Shown one piece after another: positions 35,236 through 44,387 of a DNA stretch of 64,000 nucleotides. Below the pieces are notes generated by a model that did not search any database, was not told the origin of the DNA, and saw only the letters and a program-made list of their open reading frames with translations. The first letter of the stretch is position 1. Each line of letters opens with the position of its first letter. Origin of the DNA: Collinsella sp944321445. GTDB lineage: Bacteria; Actinomycetota; Coriobacteriia; Coriobacteriales; Coriobacteriaceae. The stretch is from assembly GCF_030371825.1 (NCBI RefSeq), contig NZ_JAUDDM010000005.1; one strand, 5' to 3'. A program made the position numbers and the translations under genes.

Positions 35236-35679
35236 ATGACAAACGAAGAGCTGCACAACGAAATGGTCGCGGCCATGAAGGCCAAAGACAAAACGCGCCT
35301 GTCCATCATCCGTCAGGTGATGGGCGAGGTGAAAAACCTCGAGGTCAACGAGCGTCGCGACGCCACGGAAGAGGACGTCAACAGCATGGTCAAGCGCCTC
35401 ATCAAGCAAACGAGCGAGACGCTGGAGATGTCCATCAAGGCCGGCAACAACCAGGAGCGCACCGACACCCTCACCGAGCAGGTCAAGATTCTCGAGAGCC
35501 TGTTGCCCGCGCAGGTGACCGGCGACGCCCTGATCGAGCTCATCGAGCAGACCATTGCCGAGCTCGGCGCCACCAGCAAAAAGGACATGGGCCGCGTGAT
35601 GGGTGCCCTCGGCAAGGCTACGGGCGGCAACTTCGACAAGCCCATGGCTGCCAAGGAGGTCGGCGCCCGCCTGGCGTAA
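35236..35679 (+). CDS. GatB/YqeY family protein
   Basis: A 147-residue protein with a strong AAGGAG site. The sequence fits the YqeY family along its full length: an N-terminal helix MVAAMKAKDKTRLSIIRQVMGEVKN, a helical middle with QERTDTLTEQVKILESLLPAQ, and a C-terminal motif KKDMGRVMGALGKATGGNFDKPMAAKEV, the tRNA-binding-like tail shared with GatB. The family's precise role is unsettled; a link to tRNA-dependent amidation has been proposed from homology. It stands alone with its own terminator. Confidence 0.9.
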   Translation: MTNEELHNEMVAAMKAKDKTRLSIIRQVMGEVKNLEVNERRDATEEDVNSMVKRLIKQTSETLEMSIKAGNNQERTDTLTEQVKILESLLPAQVTGDALIELIEQTIAELGATSKKDMGRVMGALGKATGGNFDKPMAAKEVGARLA

Positions 35680-35724
35680 CCAGCGCAAACGGAGCAGCGC
35701 CGCTGCGCATACAGCCCAAGCATA

Positions 35725-35770
35725 ACGGGGCCGCTGCAGGTCAAAACCACCCGCAGCGGCCCCGTTTCCG
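35725..35770 (+). terminator. Intrinsic terminator of the yqeY-like gene
   Basis: ACGGGGCCGCTGC pairs with GCAGCGGCCCCGT around a 15-base loop and is followed by TT. Confidence 0.8.
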
Positions 35771-35930
35771 TATGCATCAGCGATCCCTTTGTACCACCCG
35801 TAATGCATCAAATCATGCGATTTGTGCGTATAACCTGTATGTTTTTCGTCCTCCGCGATGGCCCGCCAAAAGCCAAGGTAACCAAACTGTTTCGGAATCG
35901 TGCCTGCAAATGCTCCACCACGCTGGTGTG

Positions 35931-36007
35931 TATAATGGTGCGCCAACGGGGTACATAGGTGCATACCCGCCGCATGGGTGCGCACCGGTATCGAATATCC
36001 CATGCGG
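35931..36007 (+). promoter_or_regulatory. Promoter and structured leader of the glutamate-type transporter
   Basis: TATAAT (35931-35936) is followed by two nested inverted repeats: GGGTA/TACCC (35949-35968) and CCGCATGGG/CCCATGCGG (35970-36007). The leader from there to 36185 is long for a simple promoter and holds no ORF with a good start. The structure could be a protein-binding site or an RNA leader; no known riboswitch was recognised. Confidence 0.45.
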
Positions 36008-36185
36008 TAGACTTTCTAGCGCATGTAAACGCTCGATTACCGACTCGTTGCAGGGCGCCAACGCATAAGGGCGCTTCCGCACGCGACCGTACAATGTATG
36101 AGCCGAGCTGTCGTGTCCGCCCGTTCGCGGGTGGCGGGGTCTCCCACACACGCAGCCGTCCAGACGAAGGAGAGGAACCGCGTTC

Positions 36186-36917
<732 letters not shown>

Positions 36918-37062
36918 GCGCTCTAAACCCAGCGGCGCCTACGGGCCAAGCACCCGGCGCCCGCACACGCGGCCCATCCGCGCACCCATCTTTTGCTGCC
37001 CCTGCGGTAAGCACGAACCGCAGCAGGCGATATCCGTACCGAATTTGGAAGGGGTACCGATT

Positions 37063-37935
37063 ATGAAGAACATCTCTCGTCGCAATTTCCTGCAGGTTTG
37101 CGGTCTCGGCATCGTGGCGGCTGCTGGCGCGAGCGCGCTTTCCGGCTGCGGCGGCAGCGACACCGGCGCCGGCTCCACCGGTGGCAGCTCCGACTCCAAG
37201 GTTGAGGCCATCAAGGCCCGCGGCAAGCTCAACTGCGGCGTCAAGGCCGACGTGCTTGGCTATGGCTATCTGAACACCGAGACCAACGAGTACGAGGGCC
37301 TCGAGATCGACCTATGCTACCAGGTCGCCGCGGCGGTCCTGGGCGTTTCCTACGACGAGGCCAAGGAGAAGAAGCTCTGCGAGTTCACGACCGTGACCCC
37401 CAAGACCCGCGGTCCGCTCATCGACAACGACTCCCTCGACATCGTGTGCGCCACCTATACCATCACGCCCGAGCGTGAGGAGGACTGGGACTTCTCCACG
37501 TCCTACCGCACCGACTCCGTGGGCATCATGGTCATGAAGTCCTCCGGCATCGCCGAGATGGCCGACTTCGACGGCAAGATCATCGGCGTGTCCCAGGGTT
37601 CCACCACCAAGGACGCCATCCTCACCATGTTCGAGGAGAAGGGCATCGACGCCACGCCTGAGTTCAAGGAGTACCCGGACTACCCGTCCATCAACTCCGC
37701 GCTCGAGTCCGGCAACATCGACGCCTTCGCCATGGACCGCTCCACGCTGAACACCTATATGAACGACCAGAAGGAGCTCGTCCAGCCCGACATCGAGTTC
37801 GGCACGCAGGACTACGGCATCGCCACCAAGAAGGGCTCCGACCTGTCCGATGTCGTCGAGGAGACCGTTACCTCGCTGCTCGATGACGGCTGGATGGACG
37901 AGGAGATCACCACCTGGCTGGGCGCGAGCGCCTAA
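37063..37935 (+). CDS. gluB: Glutamate-type substrate-binding lipoprotein
   Basis: A 290-residue protein with a Tat-like SRRNFLQVCGLG start and lipobox ALSGCG. The mature part fits GluB-type binding proteins: GVKADVLGYGYLNTETNEYEG, TTVTPKTRGPLIDNDSLDIVCATYTITPERE, and FSTSYRTDSVGIMV. These stretches are shared with corynebacterial glutamate-binding proteins, so glutamate or aspartate is the best guess. A strong GGAAGGGG site precedes the ATG at 37063. A hairpin directly after it probably lets this gene be expressed above the permeases. Confidence 0.85.
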   Translation: MKNISRRNFLQVCGLGIVAAAGASALSGCGGSDTGAGSTGGSSDSKVEAIKARGKLNCGVKADVLGYGYLNTETNEYEGLEIDLCYQVAAAVLGVSYDEAKEKKLCEFTTVTPKTRGPLIDNDSLDIVCATYTITPEREEDWDFSTSYRTDSVGIMVMKSSGIAEMADFDGKIIGVSQGSTTKDAILTMFEEKGIDATPEFKEYPDYPSINSALESGNIDAFAMDRSTLNTYMNDQKELVQPDIEFGTQDYGIATKKGSDLSDVVEETVTSLLDDGWMDEEITTWLGASA

Positions 37936-37955
37936 TCGTAGCCGATAGCTACTGC

Positions 37956-37985
37956 GGGGCGGACGCCGAAAAAGACGTCCGCCCC
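37956..37985 (+). terminator. Partial terminator between binding protein and permease genes
   Basis: GGGGCGGACG and CGTCCGCCCC form a stem across an AAAA-rich loop, 20 bp after gluB. Such intra-operon hairpins commonly raise binding-protein levels above those of the membrane subunits. Confidence 0.6.
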
Positions 37986-38084
37986 TGTGTTGTCTTCAGA
38001 CAAGGCTGGTTCGTGGGAATCATGCCCGTGCGCTTGCTTCACTGCGCACCGGTCTCATCTTGAGACAGATTGGAAAGGAGAGAT

Positions 38085-38837
38085 ATGCTCGACGGGCTGC
38101 TAGACGCCAAGCGTTGGGAGATCACGATGGCGGAGATGCCTGCGCTGTGGGAGGGCTTTGCCTTCACCCTGCAGGTGGTCGTCGCAGGCTTGCTGATCTC
38201 GCTCGTGCTGGGCACCATCTTGGGCGTCTTCTCGACAACGCGTTCGCGCGTGCTGCGACTCATCAGCCGCATCTACGTTGAGTTCTTCCAGAACACACCG
38301 CTGCCGGTACAGGTCTTCTTCTACTACATGGCCGGTCCGCGCGTGCTGCAGATGATCACGGGCGCCGAAAGCCCCGTGCGCCTGTCGGCCTTTGCCATCG
38401 GCGCGCTCGGCGTCGGCCTGTATCACGCGGCCTACATTTCCGAGGTCATCCGCACGGGCATCGAGTCCGTGCCCCGCGGCCAGATGGAGGCGGCGCTTTC
38501 GCAGGGCTTCACCCGCGTGCAGTCCTACATCTACATCATCCTGCCGCAGACCTTCAAGGTTATTCTGCCGCCGCTGTGCAACCAGGCGCTGAACCTCGTG
38601 AAGAACACCTCGGTGCTCGCGCTCATCGCTGGCGGCGACCTCATGTACAACGCGGACAACTTCGTGTCGACCTACGGCTACCTGCAGGGCTACATCATGG
38701 CCTGCGTGCTGTACTTCATCATCTGCTTCCCGCTGGCCATCCTGGTCCAGTGGCTCGAGCGCCGCTCCAAGCGCCGTCCGCGCGCCAAGAACATCCCGGG
38801 CATCACCCCCGCCCCCGAGCCCGCAAAGGAGGCGTAA
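38085..38837 (+). CDS. gluC: Glutamate-type ABC transporter permease 1
   Basis: A 250-residue permease; the ATG at 38085 follows AAAGGAGAG. Five or so membrane helices surround the EAA motif (GQMEAALSQGFTRVQSYIYIILPQ). N-terminal and C-terminal cytoplasmic tails are short and basic. It pairs with the next gene (3-bp gap) to form a heterodimeric channel for the ATPase and binding protein encoded upstream. Confidence 0.88.
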   Translation: MLDGLLDAKRWEITMAEMPALWEGFAFTLQVVVAGLLISLVLGTILGVFSTTRSRVLRLISRIYVEFFQNTPLPVQVFFYYMAGPRVLQMITGAESPVRLSAFAIGALGVGLYHAAYISEVIRTGIESVPRGQMEAALSQGFTRVQSYIYIILPQTFKVILPPLCNQALNLVKNTSVLALIAGGDLMYNADNFVSTYGYLQGYIMACVLYFIICFPLAILVQWLERRSKRRPRAKNIPGITPAPEPAKEA

Positions 38838-38840
38838 CGC

Positions 38841-39488
38841 ATGGAGATCTTTACCCCGGCAAACGTTTCCTTTATCATGGCCGGCTTCCTCAAGACCATC
38901 GAGATCTCGATCCTGGCCATTATCTTCTCGGTCATCCTGGGCACGGTGCTCGCACTCGTCAAGCAGTACTGCGTGGGCAAGCTGAGCCCCTTCAAGTGGC
39001 TGGTCAGCGCCTACATCGAGCTGTTCCGCTGCACGCCCAACCTGCTGTGGATCCTCTTCATCTACTTCACGGTCAAGGGCAGCGACATCTTCATCTCGGT
39101 GCTCGCGTTCACCATCTTCACCTCCGCCGTCATGGCCGAGATCATCCGCGGCGGCCTGAACTCCATCCCCAAGAGCCAGTTCGAGGCGGCCAAGTCGCAG
39201 GGCTTTGGCTTCTTTGCCAGCATGCGCCTCATCATCTTGCCGCAGACGTTCAAGACCATCATCCCCGCGCTGTTCTCGCAGTGCACGACGGTCATCAAGG
39301 ACTCTTCGTACCTCGCCGGCATCAACGTCATGGAGTTCATGTTCTCCGCGAAGGTCGTCATGGGCTACACGAGCGACCTTTCGCAGGTGCTGCTGCTGTA
39401 CGGTTTTGTGTTCTTGCTATACTTCGTGTTGAACTTCGGTATTTCGCTGATCGTACGCGCCTACCAGCGCCGTGTGGTCGCTGCGTAG
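38841..39488 (+). CDS. gluD: Glutamate-type ABC transporter permease 2
   Basis: A 215-residue permease with the EAA motif (KSQFEAAKSQGFGFFASMRLIILPQ) and conserved ELFRCTPNLLWILFIYF in the first half. It begins 3 bp after permease 1 and completes the four-gene importer. Its C-terminus (LIVRAYQRRVVAA) is short and basic, as usual. Confidence 0.88.
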   Translation: MEIFTPANVSFIMAGFLKTIEISILAIIFSVILGTVLALVKQYCVGKLSPFKWLVSAYIELFRCTPNLLWILFIYFTVKGSDIFISVLAFTIFTSAVMAEIIRGGLNSIPKSQFEAAKSQGFGFFASMRLIILPQTFKTIIPALFSQCTTVIKDSSYLAGINVMEFMFSAKVVMGYTSDLSQVLLLYGFVFLLYFVLNFGISLIVRAYQRRVVAA

Positions 39489-39536
39489 CGCATCTTCGAG
39501 CGGCTGGGTAGCGCCCGGCAGATTGGAAGGCCAACC

Positions 39537-40244
39537 ATGCCAGATTCGAGCAAGAAGAAGCGGGACGTTTCCAAGCTCCTGGCTCAGGACCTCTACAACA
39601 ACAAGAATCTGGGCGCCCCCACCGAGGAGGGCGACCCGGAGTACCCCGTGGTGATCACCATCGCGCGCGAGTACGGCACCGATGCCCACGAGATCGGCAT
39701 CGCGCTGCAGGAGCGCCTGGGGATTCCCCTGTACGACAACGAGCTGCTCATCCGCGCGGCGCGTCGCTCCGACACCGTGGTCGACATGGTGGCGCCCTAC
39801 GACGAGACCGTCGCGGCGGAGATGATGGCGTTCCTGCCGGACCGCTTCGATTCCCGCACCATGGCGGACACGCTGTTCGAGAACCTCAAGCAGGTCATTT
39901 TGGACGTGGGTTCCAGCGAGTCGTGCATCATCATCGGACGCCTGTCCGACTACATCCTGCGCGACAACCCCAACCTCATCTGCGTCTACGTGACCGCCCC
40001 GCTCGAGGAGCGTGTCGAGATCGTGTGCAAGCGCCGCGGCATCACCGAGGCACAGGCCGAAAAGCGCATCAAGCGCATGCAGCGCAACCGTGAGCTGTTC
40101 TACAAGCGCTATTCCGCCGGCAAGGCTAAGCTGCGCCAGAACAAGGACCTTGTGGTCAATCGTGCCCTCTTTGGCGTGGAAGGCACCGCGGACATCATCG
40201 CCGCCGCCTACAAGGTGAAGATGCGCGAACTCGGCCGCCTGTAG
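39537..40244 (+). CDS. Cytidylate kinase-like family protein
   Basis: A 235-residue protein of the cytidylate-kinase-like family (AAK-type P-loop kinase). VVITIAREYGTDAHEIGIALQERLG forms the phosphate-binding strand-loop-helix, although a full GxxGxGKT motif is absent, as in this family. GRLSDYIL and a lid region with ERVEIVCKRRGITEAQAEKRIKRMQRNRELFYKRYS follow. The family is common in gut anaerobes and its substrate is not established. It lies 49 bp after the permease and could share its transcript. Confidence 0.8.
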   Translation: MPDSSKKKRDVSKLLAQDLYNNKNLGAPTEEGDPEYPVVITIAREYGTDAHEIGIALQERLGIPLYDNELLIRAARRSDTVVDMVAPYDETVAAEMMAFLPDRFDSRTMADTLFENLKQVILDVGSSESCIIIGRLSDYILRDNPNLICVYVTAPLEERVEIVCKRRGITEAQAEKRIKRMQRNRELFYKRYSAGKAKLRQNKDLVVNRALFGVEGTADIIAAAYKVKMRELGRL

Positions 40245-40254
40245 CCACAACTCA

Positions 40255-40279
40255 ATGGCCTCCCCGGAGGCCATTTTTG
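40255..40279 (+). terminator. Intrinsic terminator of the kinase-like gene
   Basis: GGCCTCC and GGAGGCC pair around CC and are followed by ATTTTTG, 11 bp after the stop codon. Confidence 0.8.
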
Positions 40280-40301
40280 TCCCCATTGGGGACTGGGGGT
40301 T

Positions 40302-40332
40302 CCCAGGAGGGGACATTTTGTCCCCTCCTGGG
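40302..40332. repeat. ACATTTTGT palindrome, family D
   Basis: CCCAGGAGGGGACA, TTT, then TGTCCCCTCCTGGG: a perfect 14-bp-arm hairpin between the convergent kinase-like and AbrB-type genes. It matches the units at 6206-6297. Confidence 0.8.
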
Positions 40333-40387
40333 ACAGGCCTACCGCCGCGGAGTGGGACACAACGGCCAGTCTGTTCCGCCCCAAGCG

Positions 40388-41458
40388 CTATGCGTCCAGA
40401 AGGTGCACGACCAGCAGCGCCACCTGCGGCATGATGCCGGCAGCGTAGATGGCGCGCGGAATCTGCAGCGACGCGATCTTGGTGAGGTCCGCCCCCAAAT
40501 CGGCCGCGATGAGCGCCATGTCGCTCGCGCCGCCCGGCGACGAGGCAAACAGTGCGCTGCGCATGTCGAGCATGCCCGTTTTGCTCACGATGAACGAGAA
40601 CACGAAGTTCACGAGCATGTACATGATCATCATGATGACGAGCGGGCCCACAATCGACCCTAGGTGCGCGATGGTCTCGGGCGTTACCGTCGAGCCCACG
40701 AGGCTGCCCGCCAGCACCTGCGCGGTGCGCTTGATAGTCATGGGCATGGAGCAGGCGTCGGTAAAGATGTTGAGCGCTCCGATAGCCACAAGCGAAAACA
40801 GCAGCGCACCCGCAGGAACGCCAGACAGGTAGCCGGTCACGCCGCCCAGCACGCTCACCGCCAGTGTGAACACAAGCTTGCGGCGCGGCGTGCAAATAAT
40901 CCGGTCGAGCACGGTATTGCTGGGCTCGATCGTCATGTCGAGCGGCTCGTGTTCCACCTCGCCTATATCCTTGGTCATAAAGGCAATCCAGCTGGGGAAA
41001 ATGGCCAGCACACTGGCCAGGCGCACCGTCTGCATAATGGCGACGGTGCTCGCGTCGGCATCCATGTCCATGGCGATGAGCGAAATGTCGGCCACGCCGC
41101 CCGCGACGCACGAAAGCAGACCGGTCATAAGGTCCCAGCCAAAGAACATGTGGAAGATGATGCCGAGCACGATGGTATTGGCGGTGAGCATCATAAGCAG
41201 CAGGCTCAGCGGCTTGATCATATGTGGAAGATTGCGCACGTCGCGTCGGGTGATAGACATGCCGATGAACGCGCCGGAAATGCCTTGCGAAATCATCTTG
41301 ATGGGCGTGGGCATGAGCGCAAAGCCCGTGAACGCGCTGACGAGGGCGACTGCGAGCATACTGCCGATCATGGCGGGAACGGGAATGCCGACGCGCCGTC
41401 CAATCAAAAAGCCGGCGACGGCGATCGCAAGCGTAGCGAAGATGCGGATGAGCTCCAC
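40388..41458 (-). CDS. AbrB family membrane transporter
   Basis: A 356-residue protein with about ten membrane helices arranged as two repeated halves, the AbrB/ammonia monooxygenase-like family (PF05145). The repeat is visible as GGVADISLIAMDMDADASTVAIMQTVRL in the first half and GGASDMALIAADLGADLTKIASLQIPR in the second. The N-terminus lacks a signal peptide and begins in the first helix. Several relatives are thought to move carboxylates or related compounds but no substrate is proven. A GGAATGGAACA motif lies 80 bp upstream, shared with the citrate genes, so it may belong to their regulon. Confidence 0.82.
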   Translation of the reverse strand: MELIRIFATLAIAVAGFLIGRRVGIPVPAMIGSMLAVALVSAFTGFALMPTPIKMISQGISGAFIGMSITRRDVRNLPHMIKPLSLLLMMLTANTIVLGIIFHMFFGWDLMTGLLSCVAGGVADISLIAMDMDADASTVAIMQTVRLASVLAIFPSWIAFMTKDIGEVEHEPLDMTIEPSNTVLDRIICTPRRKLVFTLAVSVLGGVTGYLSGVPAGALLFSLVAIGALNIFTDACSMPMTIKRTAQVLAGSLVGSTVTPETIAHLGSIVGPLVIMMIMYMLVNFVFSFIVSKTGMLDMRSALFASSPGGASDMALIAADLGADLTKIASLQIPRAIYAAGIMPQVALLVVHLLDA

Positions 41459-41537
41459 GGTTCCCCCGGTGCATACAAAATAGTTGACATGTCAAGCAAT
41501 GATTGTACGCGCATCGCGGGGCGCCGCGTGTCTTAAA

Positions 41538-41549
41538 TGGAATGGAACA
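41538..41549. promoter_or_regulatory. GGAATGGAA motif upstream of the AbrB-type gene
   Basis: TGGAATGGAACA lies 80 bp upstream of the minus-strand start and is followed by CGATTCC, so GGAA and TTCC flank a 5-base centre. Related motifs occur at 43968, 48743 and 50486. Confidence 0.5.
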
Positions 41550-41572
41550 CGATTCCCTGCTGTCGGGCCAAA

Positions 41573-41690
41573 GCTGGCCTCTCTGGGGACGGGGGCGTGT
41601 GGGAAAAGGGGACAGGCACTTATTTCCCACCGGTGGGAAATAAGTGCCTGTCCCCTTTTCCCACACGCCCCCGTCCCCAGAGAGGCCAGC
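41573..41690. repeat. Perfect 118-bp palindrome
   Basis: Bases 41573-41631 are the exact reverse complement of 41632-41690: 59-bp arms and no spacer. Each arm is a chain of modules found singly elsewhere: CTCTGGGGACGGGGG (family D) and GGGAAAAGGGGACAGGCAC...TTTCCCAC (family C). It ends 4 bp before the citC stop codon (minus strand), so it would also act as a very strong hairpin at the end of the citC transcript. Confidence 0.95.
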
Positions 41691-41694
41691 GCCC

Positions 41695-42738
41695 CTAGTA
41701 GTGCACGACGTTGCCGGCAGCCTGGATCAGCTGGAGCACCGGCGCCGCCTCGTCGCTGCGGAAATACTCGTAGGTCGTCGCGGGCACCAGGGCGCGCACG
41801 GTATCCCAGTCGCCCGTCTGCAGCGCGCGGCGCACGGTCGACGCGCTCACGACAGCCCCAGCCACCTCGATGCGCGGTACCACGGTAAGCTCAATGCCCG
41901 CCGCAGGCAGCTCCTCGCGCATTACGCGGTTGTACACGCCTGTGACCTGGCTCGTAGGCTCTTCGCCCACAAAGCGGCGCGTGATGCCCAGCTCGCGCGC
42001 AATACGGCAAAACACGGCGATATCCAGCCGCGCATGTCCCTCGTTCACCGCGGCGTCGTCCTTCAAAAAGTAGCTGGGGAACGTCGCGGACGAAATGATG
42101 TACGGGCCGGAATCGTGCACCACCACGTTCTCCAGGTCCGCCACGCCTGCGCACACCAGTTGTTTGCGCACAGAAAACGGCACCAAGCTCGCGTCCTCGC
42201 TCACCACGAACAGGTGCAGCGTGTCGCATGCGGCGGCCGCCACCTCCACCAAATGGCGATGCCCCAGCGTAAACGGGTTGGCGTTCATCACCACGGCACC
42301 CGACACCCCGTCGCGGCGCGTCTCGGCAAGCCCGCGCAAATACGACGTAAACCCGTCGGCGCGGTTCTCCAAAAACACGAGTGTGCCGTCCACGCGCGCG
42401 ATTTCGTGAAATCCCAGGTCGCAGAAAAACTTCGCGCTCGACACCTTGGTATACACGAACAGGTGCAGATTCCCGCGCCCGTATTCCACATCCACCAGGT
42501 GCGTGATGAGCTTGTTCATCAGTCCCTCTCCCTGGTAGCGACTATCAACAGCCAAGCAGCGCAGCGTGTTGCCAAAGCAGCTTCCCGTAGCGATCACGTT
42601 CAGGTCGTCATCCTGGATAGCGCACGTGTAGTCCAGGTTGCCGTCGCGCCGAATGCCCTCACGCTCCAGCAGCGCGTCCACCTTGGCAAGCGTCGTGCGG
42701 TCCTGCGGGTAAACCTTGGACACGGTGTAGTCGTACAT
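41695..42738 (-). CDS. citC: [Citrate (pro-3S)-lyase] ligase
   Basis: A 347-residue protein; the ATG at 42738 follows GGAGGATCCC. The N-terminal half is a GNAT-like domain (NTLRCLAVDSRYQGEGLMNKL). The C-terminal half is a nucleotidyltransferase with GAVVMNANPFTLGHRHLVE, whose HRH corresponds to the HxGH-type ATP site. The enzyme acetylates the thiol of the citrate lyase acyl carrier prosthetic group, switching the lyase on. It is transcribed away from citDEF set 1, separated by the LysR gene, and it is the only citC in the window, so it would have to activate both lyases. Confidence 0.93.
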   Translation of the reverse strand: MYDYTVSKVYPQDRTTLAKVDALLEREGIRRDGNLDYTCAIQDDDLNVIATGSCFGNTLRCLAVDSRYQGEGLMNKLITHLVDVEYGRGNLHLFVYTKVSSAKFFCDLGFHEIARVDGTLVFLENRADGFTSYLRGLAETRRDGVSGAVVMNANPFTLGHRHLVEVAAAACDTLHLFVVSEDASLVPFSVRKQLVCAGVADLENVVVHDSGPYIISSATFPSYFLKDDAAVNEGHARLDIAVFCRIARELGITRRFVGEEPTSQVTGVYNRVMREELPAAGIELTVVPRIEVAGAVVSASTVRRALQTGDWDTVRALVPATTYEYFRSDEAAPVLQLIQAAGNVVHY

Positions 42739-42837
42739 GGGATCCTCCTGAAAGATCGCTCTGTGGAAGAAGGGGAGGGGAAGAGCCAAGGCGCAGTGCC
42801 GGCAGCGCATGCTACCGCGCCTCCGGCCCGCGCCGCC

Positions 42838-43728
42838 CTAATCCTCGCGCACCGCCGGCTGATACTGCGCCTTGATGAGCCGAATGAGCGCCTGGACCTG
42901 CGGCAGCCGCTCAGACTCCTTCTGGCAGTCAACGTACATGCGACGGATGAACGGCTCGCCGTTCGCAAACGAGCATGGCTGCGCCACGCCGTCGAAATCC
43001 TGGAGCACAATCTCGGGCAGCAGCGCCCAGCCCACGCCACGGCGCACAAGCTCCGCGCAGGTCATGAGGTCGGTCACGTTCACCCGGTTGGCATCGTTGG
43101 CCAGGTTGTTCTCGTGCAGCCAGCGCGTCATGAGCGCCGTGTGCGCAAGGTCGGTCGTGTGGTTGATGTAGGTGAGCTCAGAGAGCGGCACGTCCTGGTT
43201 GTCGCGGGTGCGTGCCACGCAAATGCGCTCCTGGGCCAGCAGGTACTGCATGCCATCCCACGGCAGCTCGCCGCGCAGCACGGCCACGTCGAGCGCCCCC
43301 GCCTGCAGGTTGCTGTGCAGCTGGCGGCTTTGGCCAATCACCACATCCAGCTGCACGCGCGGGTACAGCCGGTGGTATTCGGCGATGAGGTCAGCCAGGT
43401 GCACGAAGGCGTAGTTGATGGAAAAACCGGCGCGCAGCGTGCCACACACCTCGCCCTGCGCCGCTCCCAGCTCGCGTCGCAGCAGGTCGAGCTCACGGCT
43501 CGCCTGCGCCGTGCGCTCGAGCACCAGCTCACCTTCGGGCGTAAAGCGCACGCCTTTGCGCGTGCGGATGATGACCTCGCAGCCAAGCTCGCGCTCGATG
43601 GCTTTGATGCGCTTGGACAGCGCCGACTGGGTGAGGTACAGCCGGTCGGCGGCATGGGTGATGTTGCCGCACTCTTTGAGCATGCGCAGCAGCGCGAAAT
43701 CCTTCTCGTCCAGGGCTCTCTCCTCCAA
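42838..43728 (-). CDS. LysR family transcriptional regulator
   Basis: A 296-residue regulator with an N-terminal winged helix-turn-helix (about 8-65: FALLRMLKECGNITHAADRLYLTQSALSKRIKAIERELG) and a two-lobe effector domain (GTLRAGFSINYAFV..., LDVAVLRGELPW...). It lies between citC and citDEF set 1 and is divergent from the latter across a 359-bp promoter region. Such divergent LysR genes usually control their neighbour in response to a pathway ligand, perhaps citrate or a related acid. Confidence 0.9.
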   Translation of the reverse strand: MEERALDEKDFALLRMLKECGNITHAADRLYLTQSALSKRIKAIERELGCEVIIRTRKGVRFTPEGELVLERTAQASRELDLLRRELGAAQGEVCGTLRAGFSINYAFVHLADLIAEYHRLYPRVQLDVVIGQSRQLHSNLQAGALDVAVLRGELPWDGMQYLLAQERICVARTRDNQDVPLSELTYINHTTDLAHTALMTRWLHENNLANDANRVNVTDLMTCAELVRRGVGWALLPEIVLQDFDGVAQPCSFANGEPFIRRMYVDCQKESERLPQVQALIRLIKAQYQPAVRED

Positions 43729-43767
43729 TATGCGCGCGGGCTGGTGTTCAATCCTTGTTCTTCATGG

Positions 43768-43790
43768 AAAATGCGTAAAGCATTCCATTA
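43768..43790. promoter_or_regulatory. Near-palindrome in the lysR/citD1 promoter region
   Basis: TGGAAAATGC, GTAAA, GCATTCCA: an imperfect inverted repeat just upstream of the LysR gene, followed by TTAG. It includes ATTCCATT, half of the motif found ahead of other citrate-locus genes. The rest of 43800-43967 holds no gene. Confidence 0.45.
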
Positions 43791-43967
43791 GTTCATGACA
43801 AATAGTACCGGGGGCTTGTGGAAACGATATGCAAGATTGGCATGAAACAGCGATCTCAACGGGAATAAAAGCAGGAAAAACAGCGAAAGAACAGCCGAAA
43901 GGTCACCTGTCAACCCTAAGCGGTAGCCGACATGCGCAAGAGGTTTCTACCAGTATAAACATGACTG

Positions 43968-43981
43968 TTTGGAATGGAATA
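43968..43981. promoter_or_regulatory. GGAATGGAA motif upstream of citDEF set 1
   Basis: TTTGGAATGGAATA, 107 bp before the citD start. It shares GGAATGGAA with the sites at 41538 and 50486. Confidence 0.5.
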
Positions 43982-44087
43982 GCGTGCCTATAAGGCAACG
44001 CGCACAAGCCGCGCGGGGCCCTATGATGCACCTAGGGAAGCGCCCGCCGCATGCGGGCGAAACGACACGAGCCCGAAAGGAGTGCGG

Positions 44088-44387
44088 ATGGTAATCGAGA
44101 AGATGGCCATGGCGGGCACGCTCGAATCCAGCGACGCGCAGGTCACGGTGGAGCCCGCCGACAACCTGACGCTGCACATCGAAAGCAGCGTGCTTAACCA
44201 GTACGGCCGCCAAATCAAAGCGACGGTCGAGGAGGTGCTCGCGCGCCTGGAGGTGACGAGCGGCCGCGTGACCGTGGTGGACAAGGGCGCGCTCGACTGC
44301 ACGCTCCGCGCCCGCGTGGAGTGCGCGGTGTTCCGCAGCTGCGACGCGTCGATGGTCAACGTCCCGTGGGGAGGTGTCATCCAGTAA
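44088..44387 (+). CDS. citD: Citrate lyase acyl carrier protein, set 1
   Basis: A 99-residue protein with a GAAAGGAG site. The prosthetic-group attachment Ser is residue 14 in AGTLESSDAQVTV, at the same place as in Klebsiella CitD. The rest keeps the family pattern (LTLHIESSVLNQYGRQI, TVVDKGALDCTLRARVE). The gene's stop overlaps the citE start as TAATG, giving coupled translation. It carries the acyl chain between the CitE and CitF active sites once CitG, CitX and CitC have loaded and acetylated the cofactor. Confidence 0.9.
   Translation: MVIEKMAMAGTLESSDAQVTVEPADNLTLHIESSVLNQYGRQIKATVEEVLARLEVTSGRVTVVDKGALDCTLRARVECAVFRSCDASMVNVPWGGVIQ

Noticed and set aside
35931..36185. Riboswitch or T-box ahead of the glutamate-type transporter
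   Set aside because: Nested hairpins are present, but no T-box sequence or known riboswitch core could be found.
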